Below, one piece after another: positions 25,859 to 33,364 of a DNA stretch of 64,000 nt. The translations under genes were made by a program, and so were the position numbers. The stretch spans positions 186,001 through 250,000 of the forward strand of contig NZ_JALKCH010000005.1 of assembly GCF_023016805.1 (NCBI RefSeq), in the 5' to 3' direction. Source of the stretch: Ancylobacter crimeensis (GTDB lineage: Bacteria > Pseudomonadota > Alphaproteobacteria > Rhizobiales > Xanthobacteraceae). The first letter of the stretch is position 1, and each line of letters begins with the position of its first letter. The notes under the pieces are model-generated. The model ran no database searches. It had not been told where the DNA came from and saw only the letters and a list, made by a program, of their open reading frames with translations.

Positions 25859-26531
25859 CGCTTTCCACGGCGATGACGACAATGAGGGGGCAGCTTTGGC
25901 GGCTGCCTTCCTCGACCCCTCCCCGGAGGAACGCCAGCGCCGTGCCGAACAGTGCCGGAATTTGGCGGAAATTTCTGAGGGCATGATTGATAGAAGACGG
26001 GCGCGGAACTTCCCCCTCGGCCCCTTCGACGCCATTAGGCAGGGCCATGACTGCCCGCCGCGCAAGGATGACGGTCCGTTCGATCCCGTCCGTGCATCCC
26101 AGCCGGTGACGTTGCAGGTTCCACGCAAGGTCGGGAGGCGCATCCTCTCCGTCCATCCGGTGACGATGGAAGCCGCCGACTGGCACCACCTCAGGGCCAT
26201 GGGCTATGGGCGGCTCCACATCAACGCCCATGGCGTGGCGTCGGGCACGGGCAGTCGCAGTGTCCCGAGGCTCATCGCCTGTGCCGGGCACCATGAGACG
26301 GTGGCGTATCGCGATGGCGACCCGTGCAACCTGTGTCGTGGCAACCTCGTCGTCATCACACGGCATCTGCACCACCGGGCAACGGGGCATTATCCGGCCT
26401 GCCCCAGCGACGGGGAGATGACGGTGCATCTGGCGAATGGGGCTGTCCGCAACAAGCCCAAGGCAATGGGCCTCACGCCACAGGACCGGCTGCGGGACAT
26501 TCTGTCGTCGGGCACCACGTCGGCTACCTGA
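25842..26531 (+). CDS. HNH-like protein with altered active site
   Basis: A 229-residue protein. The C-terminal third resembles the beta-beta-alpha core of HNH_3/AP2-type homing endonucleases: INAHGVASG, then PRLIACAGHHETVAYRDGD, then CRGNLVVIT, matching the family order of HxxxG, vDHxNGDxxDNRxxNLRvvT. The first catalytic histidine position reads Tyr and the DNR motif reads NLC, so ordinary nuclease chemistry looks lost. A CxxC (CNLC) and the HLHH cluster could instead bind zinc. The N-terminal half is charged and without assignment. A GTG one codon upstream is an alternative start. Confidence 0.55.
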   Translation: MPYRPDAFHGDDDNEGAALAAAFLDPSPEERQRRAEQCRNLAEISEGMIDRRRARNFPLGPFDAIRQGHDCPPRKDDGPFDPVRASQPVTLQVPRKVGRRILSVHPVTMEAADWHHLRAMGYGRLHINAHGVASGTGSRSVPRLIACAGHHETVAYRDGDPCNLCRGNLVVITRHLHHRATGHYPACPSDGEMTVHLANGAVRNKPKAMGLTPQDRLRDILSSGTTSAT

Positions 26532-26659
26532 CTGTCCCTTGGAGTATACCCCTGCGGTCGTCGTGTCCGCCCGCTGAAACCACGACCGTTAGGGTTGACT
26601 TCGGGTCAGGGGACATCTTATCTGCGGTCATGATCCATTCGGACGCATCGGAGCCGATC

Positions 26660-27298
26660 ATGTCCACCATCCTCTATGCCCGCGTCTCCACCGCAGACCA
26701 GATCCTCGCCCATCAGCGGACACAGGCCGAGAAGGCCGGCTATGTCTTCGACACGGTGATTGCCGATGAAGGCGTCTCCGGGCTCTCCACGGCCTTGAGA
26801 GACCGTCCTCAGGGGCGCCGGCTGTTCGATGTCCTTCGCTCCGGGGATGTCCTCGTGGTCCGCTGGGTGGACCGGCTGGGGCGCAACTATGCCGATGTCA
26901 CGGAGACGATCAGGGCGTTCATGCGCCGGGGCGTGGTGGTGAAGACCATCATCAACGCCATGACCTTCGACGGGGCCACCACGGACCCCGTGCAGATGGC
27001 CGTGAGAGACGCCCTCATCGCCTTCATGGCGGCGACCGCGCAGGCGCAGGCAGAGGCCACCAAGGAAGCGCAGAAGGCCGGCATCGCCCACGCCAAGGCG
27101 ACCGAAGGGGCCTCCAAATACAAGGGCCGCAAGCCCAGCTTCACGCGGGACCAGTTCGCCACCGTGCGGGACCTGCTGGGGCAAGGGACGGGCATCAGCG
27201 AGATTGCCAAGTTGACGGGGCTCACCCGGCAGACGGTCTACAGGATCAAGGACGATCCAGCGGGGCAGGCAAAGGCGCTGGAGGCGTGGGGCGGGTAG
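26660..27298 (+). CDS. Serine site-specific recombinase (resolvase/invertase type)
   Basis: A 212-residue small serine recombinase. The catalytic serine lies in ILYARVSTADQ (residue 10), followed by DEGVSGLSTALRDRPQGRRL and VLVVRWVDRLGRN, the conserved DRLGR arginine segment. A long E helix lies at about 100-145, and a Hin/resolvase-type helix-turn-helix ends the protein (GISEIAKLTGLTRQTVYRIK). The start at 26660 has a CGGAG ribosome-binding site; an ATG 30 bases upstream is an alternative. As the last gene before attR it gives the element a second recombinase family; possible roles are DNA inversion, dimer resolution or a separate acquisition. Confidence 0.93.
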   Translation: MSTILYARVSTADQILAHQRTQAEKAGYVFDTVIADEGVSGLSTALRDRPQGRRLFDVLRSGDVLVVRWVDRLGRNYADVTETIRAFMRRGVVVKTIINAMTFDGATTDPVQMAVRDALIAFMAATAQAQAEATKEAQKAGIAHAKATEGASKYKGRKPSFTRDQFATVRDLLGQGTGISEIAKLTGLTRQTVYRIKDDPAGQAKALEAWGG

Positions 27299-27362
27299 GT
27301 TGTTCCGATGGCAGGCCGGGGGCATCTATGAGTTTTGTCCGTGTTGTCAGTCCGCCACAAAA

Positions 27363-27372
27363 CCGGTACACA
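27363..27372 (+). repeat. Candidate integrase arm-type site near attR
   Basis: ccggtacaca, identical to the copy at 21668-21677 next to attL, lies 65 bases inside attR. Conservation at both ends of the element and nowhere else that I noticed supports a recombination role. Confidence 0.42.
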
Positions 27373-27436
27373 AAGCTCATTCGTCGGCTCGTCGAAATCC
27401 AGCATCTTCAAGGATTTTTGGCGATTTTACCGCCAA

Positions 27437-27454
27437 TCCTCTCCTGGGCACCAT
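27437..27454 (+). repeat. attR: 18-bp direct repeat of the tRNA-Leu 3' end
   Basis: tcctctcctgggcaccat is identical to 21588-21605. It is followed by a T-rich trailer (cagttttttg), the expected original sequence downstream of the tRNA gene before insertion. Confidence 0.88.
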
Positions 27455-28011
27455 TCAGTTTTTTGATCATCTGCCTTGCAGGAGATCGCCGAAACGTCGC
27501 CCGTGCCACGAGACTGGTGCGGGCGTTTCTGTTTCGGGGTGGAGGCTTTCTGCTTCCTTTCCTCTGATATCCAAGATCTGCCGCGCATCTCTATCGATGC
27601 CGGTTGGTCTGGAGAGCGGCGGTACTCGATACCGTTTGCCCGTTTCTCCTTGCACGGCGTTCCGATCCGGAGAGAATGAGCCGCATCCGGCAGCGATTGT
27701 CCGTGCCTGCCCATCAAGGAGCGGCGACGGGACTATTCTCAGCAAATATTGGATCTGCCTGGCGGCTGGCTTGGAGTGGGTGATCCACATTCCAACGGCT
27801 TCGGCCCAAGCTGACCTGCAATGACGAAGCCTCGCGATCGGCTTTCAGTTCGCGAATGCTCAATTGCCGCGCGAGGCTGTCGCGTCCACAGCCATCAACG
27901 GTGTTCTTGTGCGCTTCCGATGGTCGGCGTAGATGTGGCTTCAGCTGAAGGCGCCCGTTGGTCGCAGGGCGTCTTCAGCTGAAAGACAATCACATGCGGA
28001 TCGGCGATCTA
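27455..28011. other. Intergenic region after attR; probable displaced tRNA-Leu terminator
   Basis: 557 bases without a convincing gene. Near its start an imperfect hairpin pairs gaaacgtcgcccg (27491-27503) with cgggcgtttc (27520-27529), followed by T-rich sequence; before insertion this would have lain about 40 bases after tRNA-Leu. The rest contains short unlikely ORFs on both strands. Near the end is a long inverted repeat (listed separately). Confidence 0.6.
27939..27985 (-). terminator. Inverted repeat downstream of the porin gene
   Basis: cttcagctgaaggcgccc (27939-27956) pairs with gggcgtcttcagctgaaag (27967-27985) with one mismatch and one bulge across a 10-base loop. It lies 27 bases after the porin stop. 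There is no T-run, so it may stabilise the transcript end rather than terminate. Confidence 0.45.
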
Positions 28012-28656
28012 TCAAAAGCGATAGTTGATGCCGGCCCGGACGGTATTGAAGTCGACGTCAACCTTGCGGCCGGCATAAGTGTCGTCACCCAGATCCGTCC
28101 AGAGATATTCGACCTTCGCGCTGAGATTTGAGGTGAAGGCGTATTCCACACCGGCGCCGATCGTGTAGCCGGTCTGGGTGTTCTTTTCGGAAACCGGTGT
28201 CGAATAGTCCAGATTGACTTTATTCGAGCCGTAGGCGAAGCCGCCAGTCACATAGGGCAGGATCCGGTCGAAGGCATAACCTACGCGGGCCCTCACCGTT
28301 CCAAAATAGCGCAGCTCGCTGGAAACGGAGCTTCCGCTCGCGAAAGTGAAGCGGTCCTTCATGTCTGCGTATTGGAGGTCGGTTTCGACGCCGAACACAA
28401 CCTGCCCATATTGCAGATTATAGCCGATCTGGCCGCCGACGAGGCCGCCATCCATCCCGTCGAGATCAACGCCGCTGTTGAATTTCGCGGAGCCCCAGCC
28501 ATAGCCCGCATTCGCGCCGAGGTAGAAGCCGGTCCAGCTGAAGGCGGGGGCTGGCTCCACGACCGGGGGTGCTTTCACGGGCATTGACAGATCGGCCGCA
28601 TAGGCGGGCATGGTCATCAGAGCCGCAGCGATCGTGGCAAGAGTCAGCTTGCGCAT
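28012..28656 (-). CDS. Outer-membrane beta-barrel protein (Omp25/31 family)
   Basis: A 214-residue outer-membrane protein. The signal peptide is residues 1-20 (cleavage after AYA), then the mature start ADLSMPVKAPPVVEP and the family entry FSWTGFYLGANAGYGWGSAK. Alternating aromatic strands follow (GGQIGYNLQYGQVVFGVETD, GTVRARVGYAFDRILPYVTG), and the C-terminal phenylalanine of a BAM-recognised strand is present (VRAGINYRF). This is the abundant Omp25/Omp31 porin-like family of Hyphomicrobiales. Its upstream region is an unusually AT-rich 370-base block, suggesting regulation by an AT-binding factor such as MucR. Confidence 0.93.
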   Translation of the reverse strand: MRKLTLATIAAALMTMPAYAADLSMPVKAPPVVEPAPAFSWTGFYLGANAGYGWGSAKFNSGVDLDGMDGGLVGGQIGYNLQYGQVVFGVETDLQYADMKDRFTFASGSSVSSELRYFGTVRARVGYAFDRILPYVTGGFAYGSNKVNLDYSTPVSEKNTQTGYTIGAGVEYAFTSNLSAKVEYLWTDLGDDTYAGRKVDVDFNTVRAGINYRF

Positions 28657-29062
28657 TGAGGTATCCCTTAGGGTTTCTGGTGAAGAAAATACCAGAGAGA
28701 TTTCGGCCCTTTCTAGTGCATGAAAGCCACAGTTGTCCGGGATTTATTTACCAACTAACGTAACGTGATATTTTAATATATGATGTCCTATGTAATAAGA
28801 ATATGTGAGATGGCTATAATGTTTAATTATCAATTAAATGAGTATTTATTTATCTATTTCCGCAGCTGAGATATATCATAAAATGAATTAAGATATAGTA
28901 TAATTATTTTTATTACCAGATTTTTTATATAAAAATATATATAGACATCGGCTGGCGTGAATTTCTGTTCGGATATCGTTTTCATATTGATCTGATTTTG
29001 GTATCCGCAGTTCATGAGTTTGCCGCGGTTGAGCCGCCCAGTGGATGGCCGTGCGCCCAATG
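28657..29062. other. Strongly AT-rich promoter region of the porin gene
   Basis: 406 bases without a gene. From about 28740 to 29000 the DNA is mostly A and T (for example tatataaaaatatatatag near 28926), in sharp contrast to the GC-rich neighbourhood. It lies upstream of the porin and downstream of the DUF1275 gene, both on the minus strand. It may be a MucR- or H-NS-like binding region or horizontally acquired; no ORF of substance is visible. Confidence 0.7.
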
Positions 29063-29746
29063 TCAGGTGCCCAGCAGCATGGCGACAGCAGCCAGCGCGG
29101 CCACGCCGATAGTTGCGGCAGCGAGCGCAAAGGGAAGGCCGATGGCGGCCAGGGTCACCGCGCCGGTTGCCGCCCCCAGCACGAAGGTTCCCCAGGACAG
29201 CGCGTAGAAGGCGCAGGCGCCCGCCGTTCCCTTGCCGCGCAGAGCGTTCGCGATGGACTGCCCGAGCGAGAACAGTGCGCCGGTCACAAAACTCTTGCCG
29301 ATGTCGGCACCGTGTACGCTCTGGTGGATCGCATTCTGCAGGCCCATGGCGGCGGCCACCGGCAACAAAGCGGGTGCCCAGCCAGTGCCCGTGAGGAGCA
29401 GAAGCGCGAGCACAAAGAGGAGGGTTTCGGTGGCAAGGATGGCGCTGATCCGCCGCGTCGGCGCGGCGTCACACACATAGGTGCCCAGGGCCGCACCCAG
29501 CACGAACAGCGCGATGATCGCGCCGACCCATAGCACCGCCTTTCCATCCAGATTGCCAAGCGCGAGGCCGAGACGGGTCGAATTTCCGCTCATGAAGGAG
29601 AGATAGAGATTGCCGATATGGGCGTAGCCCACGGCATCGACATAGCCGGCAAGCCCGGTGATCGCGGTTGCGAACAGGACCGAGCCGGCGCGGGTCGTCG
29701 CGAGGGCGGGCCTTCCAGGCTCATCCCTTCCCGGTTCAATCGGCAT
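29063..29746 (-). CDS. DUF1275 (YoaK-like) membrane protein
   Basis: A 227-residue polytopic membrane protein of the DUF1275 family, with six hydrophobic segments. The family signature appears at ITGLAGYVDAVGYAHIG and LYLSFMSGNSTRLGLALG near the N-terminus, and MGLQNAIHQSVHGADIGKSF in the middle. Function unknown; it is often annotated as YoaK. I chose ATG 29746 (ribosome-binding site AAGGAT). The frame stays open upstream through a 7-bp tandem repeat (29812-29860) containing further ATGs, so translation could also start there. Confidence 0.85.
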   Translation of the reverse strand: MPIEPGRDEPGRPALATTRAGSVLFATAITGLAGYVDAVGYAHIGNLYLSFMSGNSTRLGLALGNLDGKAVLWVGAIIALFVLGAALGTYVCDAAPTRRISAILATETLLFVLALLLLTGTGWAPALLPVAAAMGLQNAIHQSVHGADIGKSFVTGALFSLGQSIANALRGKGTAGACAFYALSWGTFVLGAATGAVTLAAIGLPFALAAATIGVAALAAVAMLLGT

Positions 29747-30057
29747 GGAATGGATCCTTGCTGCGTGTCCTTCGGCGCTATGCATAGGCGGGAGGGTGCC
29801 GGTAAACAATCGCATGGCGCATGGCGCATGGCGCATGGCGCATGGCGCATGGCGCATGCGGATCTGCCGTCCGGCGGTTTCCGCCCGACATCGGGCAGGA
29901 GGACGGCCTGTGGCGGCAAACGTATTGAAGCGGCATTACCGACCCGGTGAGGTCTGCCGCGAGGCTTGAGCCGGCCTGTCATCTGTGATCCAAGGAGGTG
30001 CGTCACACTATCCGCACTGAGATCCGGCGCCGCTCCTTTATTGGAAAGATTGCCCCC
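29747..30057. other. Divergent intergenic region DUF1275 / tal
   Basis: 311 bases between divergent genes. It contains the gcatggc heptanucleotide repeat (29812-29860), and at 29990 a perfect AAGGAGG Shine-Dalgarno-like sequence with no start codon at normal spacing. No other gene is visible. Confidence 0.6.
29812..29860. repeat. Heptanucleotide tandem repeat gcatggc (six perfect copies and one partial)
   Basis: Six exact head-to-tail copies of gcatggc followed by gcatgcg. Seven is not a multiple of three, and each unit carries an ATG on both strands. It lies 66-114 bases before the chosen DUF1275 start, in the open frame leading into that gene, so a change in copy number would shift an upstream reading frame. 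Confidence 0.9.
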
Positions 30058-31029
30058 ATGCCCTCGAAGCTCGAACAGCTGCGTTCCATGACCGTCGTGG
30101 TTGCCGATACCGGCGACATCGAAGCGGTCCGCCGCCTCAAGCCACAGGACTGCACCACCAATCCGACGCTTCTGCTCAAGGCATCCGAGATGCCGGCCTA
30201 TGCGTCGCTGGTGGACGAGGCGATCGGCTGGGGCCGCAAGCTGGGCGGCAGTCGCGAGGCGGCGGTGAAAGCCACCTGCGACCGGCTGGCGGTGAATTTC
30301 GGTGCCGAGCTCGCCGGCATCGTGCCCGGCCGCGTCTCCACCGAGGTCGACGCCGATCTTTCCTTCGACACGGCCGCGACGCTCGACAAGGCGCGGCAGT
30401 ACATCAAGGCCTATGAGGCGCGCGGCATCGGGCGCGAACGCATCCTCATCAAGATCGCCTCCACCTGGGAAGGCATTCAGGCCGCCGAGGTGCTGCAGCG
30501 CGAGGGTATCGACTGCAACCTCACTCTGCTCTTCGCCCTGCCGCAGGCGGTGGCCTGTGCGGATGCAGGGGCGTTTCTCATCTCGCCCTTCGTCGGCCGT
30601 ATTCTCGACTGGCATGTGAAGGCGGGCGAGGGCCCCTTCACCGCCGAGACCGATCCGGGCGTGATGTCGGTGCGACAGATCTATGCCTATTACAAGCGCC
30701 ACGGCATCTCGACGGTCGTGATGGGCGCCTCCTTCCGCAATACGGGGGAGATCGAGGCGCTGGCCGGCTGCGATCGCCTCACCATCGGCCCGGCGCTGCT
30801 CGACCAGCTCGCGGCCGATCAGGGCGACCTGCCGCGCCGTCTCGATCCCGCCGGCATCGACGGTGCGCCCGAGCGCATCGTGCTGGATGAGAAGGCCTTC
30901 CGCTTCGCCATGAACGAGGACCCAATGGCGAGCGACAAGCTCTCGGAAGGCATCCGTCAGTTCGTGAAGGATCTGCGCAGCCTGCGCCGCCTCGTCGGCC
31001 AGCGCCTGGAGGGTGCCGCGGCCGCCTGA
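30058..31029 (+). CDS. tal: Transaldolase
   Basis: Transfers a dihydroxyacetone unit between sugar phosphates in the non-oxidative pentose phosphate pathway via a Schiff-base lysine. The 323 residues are typical for the TalB-type subfamily. Visible signatures are [17 protein letters not shown] near residue 27, the active-site lysine in [12 protein letters not shown] near residue 131, and [18 protein letters not shown] near residue 154. The start at 30058 is set by the family N-terminus MPSKLEQLR. It is followed 36 bases later by a TauE-type exporter gene on the same strand. Confidence 0.96.
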   Translation: MPSKLEQLRSMTVVVADTGDIEAVRRLKPQDCTTNPTLLLKASEMPAYASLVDEAIGWGRKLGGSREAAVKATCDRLAVNFGAELAGIVPGRVSTEVDADLSFDTAATLDKARQYIKAYEARGIGRERILIKIASTWEGIQAAEVLQREGIDCNLTLLFALPQAVACADAGAFLISPFVGRILDWHVKAGEGPFTAETDPGVMSVRQIYAYYKRHGISTVVMGASFRNTGEIEALAGCDRLTIGPALLDQLAADQGDLPRRLDPAGIDGAPERIVLDEKAFRFAMNEDPMASDKLSEGIRQFVKDLRSLRRLVGQRLEGAAAA

Positions 31030-31065
31030 CCTTGGGCGGTACCCCCGCGCGCCACCCGCTTTCCC

Positions 31066-31815
31066 ATGGATCCATCGGTCACGTTCTGGCTGGCCGCGCT
31101 CGCCGCGGCTTTCGCCGTCGGCATGGGCAAGGGCGGCGTGCCGATGATCGGCACGCTGTCGGTGCCGATCATGTCGCTGGTGATGCATCCGATTCCCGCG
31201 GCCGGCCTTCTTCTGCCGGTCTATGTCGTCTCCGACCTGTTCGGCGTCATCGCCTATCGCCGTGAATTCTCGGCCCGCAACGTCGCCATCTTCGTGCCCA
31301 GCGCGGCCATCGGTATCCTGATCGGCTGGGCGAGTGCCAGCGTGGTGTCCGAGGCGGCGGTGATGGTGATGGTCGGCAGCATCGGGCTCGCCTTCTGCCT
31401 CGTGCGCTGGTTCGGCGCCTCGCGCGAGGCGCGGCCGGCCGATGTGCCGCGCGGCATGTTCTGGGGCACGGTGTCGGGCTTCACCAGCTTCGTCACCCAT
31501 GGCGGGGCGCCGCCCTTCCAGATGTATGTGGTGCCGCAGCGGCTGCCGAAGATGGTCTATGCGGGCACTTCGACCCTTACCTTCGCCGCCATCAACTGGA
31601 TGAAGGTTCCAGCCTACTGGGCGCTGGGCGAACTGAACCTCGCCAATCTGGAGACCGCGGCGCTGCTGCTTCCGGTCGCGATCGCGGCGACCTATGTCGG
31701 CGTGTGGGCGACCCGGCGGATACCGGACGGCCTGTTCTACCGCCTCATCATGGCCGCGCTGTTCCTGCTGTCGCTGAAGATCCTGCATGACGGAGTGATC
31801 GGGCTCCTGTCGTAG
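31066..31815 (+). CDS. TauE/SafE family anion exporter
   Basis: A 249-residue inner-membrane protein with about eight helices in two homologous halves. The family motif GMGKGGVPMIGTLSVPIMSL appears near residue 20 and its partner TSFVTHGGAPPFQMYVVPQR near residue 141. TauE/SafE proteins export sulfite, sulfoacetate or other small organosulfur anions; there is no sulfur-pathway gene beside it, so the substrate is open. It is close behind tal (36 bases) on the plus strand, so it is probably cotranscribed with it. Confidence 0.92.
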   Translation: MDPSVTFWLAALAAAFAVGMGKGGVPMIGTLSVPIMSLVMHPIPAAGLLLPVYVVSDLFGVIAYRREFSARNVAIFVPSAAIGILIGWASASVVSEAAVMVMVGSIGLAFCLVRWFGASREARPADVPRGMFWGTVSGFTSFVTHGGAPPFQMYVVPQRLPKMVYAGTSTLTFAAINWMKVPAYWALGELNLANLETAALLLPVAIAATYVGVWATRRIPDGLFYRLIMAALFLLSLKILHDGVIGLLS

Positions 31816-31912
31816 CGGAAGACGTCGCTATCTCCGCAAGACCGGTCCTGCGCGTCTGCCAATGCAGCCGCGCGGATGGTGACCTATCTGTGGGGTCAAA
31901 GGAGGATCCCAC

Positions 31913-32863
31913 ATGCAACTCACCGGAATCCATCACCTCACGGCTATCACCACCCATGCGGCTGCCAACCACGCCTTCTACACCCGCACACTCGGCATGC
32001 GGATGGTCAAGAAGACCGTGAATCAGGACGACGTTTCCGCCTATCACCTGTTCTATGCCGATGCGGTAGCCTCGCCCGGCACCGACCTCACCTTCTTCGA
32101 CTGGCGGGTGCCGGCGGAGCGGCGCGGTACCAACGCGGTCATCCGCACCATGCTGCGGGTGGCGGGCCGCGACAACCTCGACTGGTGGGCGCAGCGCCTG
32201 ACGGAGAACGGCGTCGCCCATGAGGGCATCGTCGAGCGCGACGGGCGGGCGACGCTCGATTTCGAGGACCCGGAAGGCCAGCGCCTCAGCCTCGTCGACG
32301 ATGGCGGTGAGGGCGAGGCCCATCCCTGGGACCGCAGCCCGGTGCCGGTGGAGCGCCAGATCCGCGGGCTTGGGCCGATCGTGCTCAGCGTGCCGGCGCT
32401 GGAGAACACGGACATCGTGCTCACGCGGGTCATGAACATGCGTGCTGTTCGCCGCTACACGCTCGGTGGCTCGCAGGTTCATGTCTACGAAATGGGCGCC
32501 GGCGGGGCGGGGGCGGAACTTCACGTCGCGGTCGAGCCGCATCTGCCGCGGTCCCGGCAGGGTGCGGGGGCGGTCCATCACGTTGCATTCCGCACACCGG
32601 ACGAGACGGAGTATCGCGGCTGGATCGACCGGTTGAAGGAGCTGCGGGTGCCGTCCAGCGGGGCGGTGGACCGGTTCTATTTCCGCAGCCTCTATTTCCG
32701 GGAGCCGAACGGCATCCTGTTCGAGATCGCGACCGACGGGCCGGGCTTCGCTCAGGACGAGCCGCAGGAAACGCTGGGCGAGACGCTCGCCTTGCCGCCT
32801 TTCCTGGAACCGCGCCGGGCCGAGATCGAGGCGGGCCTCGTGGCGCTGCCTACCGCATCGTGA
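31913..32863 (+). CDS. VOC family ring-cleaving dioxygenase-like protein (MhqO type)
   Basis: A 316-residue protein of two glyoxalase/bleomycin-resistance (VOC) modules. Module 1 starts [20 protein letters not shown], with a metal-ligand histidine near residue 7, and module 2 contains [17 protein letters not shown] and the ligand glutamate in [17 protein letters not shown] near residue 268. It resembles MhqO/LinE-like putative hydroquinone dioxygenases. The ribosome-binding site is excellent (AAAGGAGG). The actual substrate is not inferable. A bidirectional terminator follows. Confidence 0.9.
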   Translation: MQLTGIHHLTAITTHAAANHAFYTRTLGMRMVKKTVNQDDVSAYHLFYADAVASPGTDLTFFDWRVPAERRGTNAVIRTMLRVAGRDNLDWWAQRLTENGVAHEGIVERDGRATLDFEDPEGQRLSLVDDGGEGEAHPWDRSPVPVERQIRGLGPIVLSVPALENTDIVLTRVMNMRAVRRYTLGGSQVHVYEMGAGGAGAELHVAVEPHLPRSRQGAGAVHHVAFRTPDETEYRGWIDRLKELRVPSSGAVDRFYFRSLYFREPNGILFEIATDGPGFAQDEPQETLGETLALPPFLEPRRAEIEAGLVALPTAS

Positions 32864-32873
32864 GGTGTTGACG

Positions 32874-32907
32874 AAAAACCCCGGAGCGTTGCCGCTCCGG
32901 GGTTTCT
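32874..32907. terminator. Bidirectional intrinsic terminator (VOC gene / trxA)
   Basis: ccccggagcg and cgctccgggg form a 10-bp stem with a 4-base loop, preceded by AAAAA and followed by TTTCTTT. It lies between converging genes and serves both. Confidence 0.82.
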
Positions 32908-32927
32908 TTGGTCTGCGAGGCGAAGGT

Positions 32928-33248
32928 TCAGACCGCGCTGTTGATCCAGCTCAACAGCTTGGCCTTGGGGGCCGCGCCGACCTGGCGGGAAGCGATCTTG
33001 CCGTCCTTGAAGAGCAGCAGCGTCGGGATCGACATGATGCCGAACTTCGAGGCTGTCGCCGGGTTCTCGTCGACGTTCAGCTTCACGATCTTCACCTTGC
33101 CCGCCAGCTCGCCGGACACTTCATCGAGCACCGGGGCGACCATGCGGCACGGGCCGCACCACTCCGCCCAGAAGTCGACGATGACCGGCTCGGAGGCATT
33201 GATGACGTCCGTCTCGAAGGAGGAGTCGGACACTTTTTCGACGCCCAT
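32928..33248 (-). CDS. trxA: Thioredoxin
   Basis: A small cytoplasmic disulfide reductant (106 residues). The redox motif WCGPC sits in [15 protein letters not shown] near residue 30, and the cis-proline is in [13 protein letters not shown] near residue 72. I chose the start MGVEKVSD at 33248, three codons inside a longer reading frame, as in other alphaproteobacterial TrxA. It lies downstream of addB-addA on the same strand, a conserved neighbourhood in this class, with about 115 bases between. Confidence 0.97.
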   Translation of the reverse strand: MGVEKVSDSSFETDVINASEPVIVDFWAEWCGPCRMVAPVLDEVSGELAGKVKIVKLNVDENPATASKFGIMSIPTLLLFKDGKIASRQVGAAPKAKLLSWINSAV

Positions 33249-33364
33249 GGCGTGCACCTTTCATGAAAGCGAGAGTCGCGGGTCGGAATGCAAGGTAGGG
33301 AGCCGCCCGCCGGGGCGTCAAGGAGCGTCACGGCGACGTGAGGGTTGTGGAAGACGCAGAGCCC

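Larger units (their letters stand above)
21588..27454 (+). mobile_element. Integrated element in tRNA-Leu (phage-derived, about 5.85 kb)
   Basis: Bounded by identical 18-bp repeats. It contains, in order, a tyrosine integrase, an AT-rich regulatory stretch, an unknown 124-aa protein, a BRO-N/RNase H chimera, an unknown 123-aa protein, a 41-aa ORF, a T7 gp14-like internal virion protein, a 38-aa ORF, an HNH-like protein and a serine recombinase, all on the plus strand. The virion protein and BRO-N domain indicate phage origin, but head, tail, terminase and replication genes are missing. It is therefore a heavily deleted prophage or a satellite-like element rather than a complete phage. Confidence 0.85.

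Noticed and set aside
27437-27454. Possible second tRNA gene at attR
   Set aside because: Only the last 18 bases of tRNA-Leu are present; no acceptor 5' strand, D arm or anticodon arm precedes it.
27300-27824. Plus-strand 174-codon frame across attR
   Set aside because: No recognisable domain, crosses the recombination site so it would be a random fusion, and has poor codon pattern.
29590-31788. Minus-strand frame of 732 codons opposite tal and the TauE gene
   Set aside because: Shadow of two clear plus-strand genes; low-complexity His/Arg/Gly composition.
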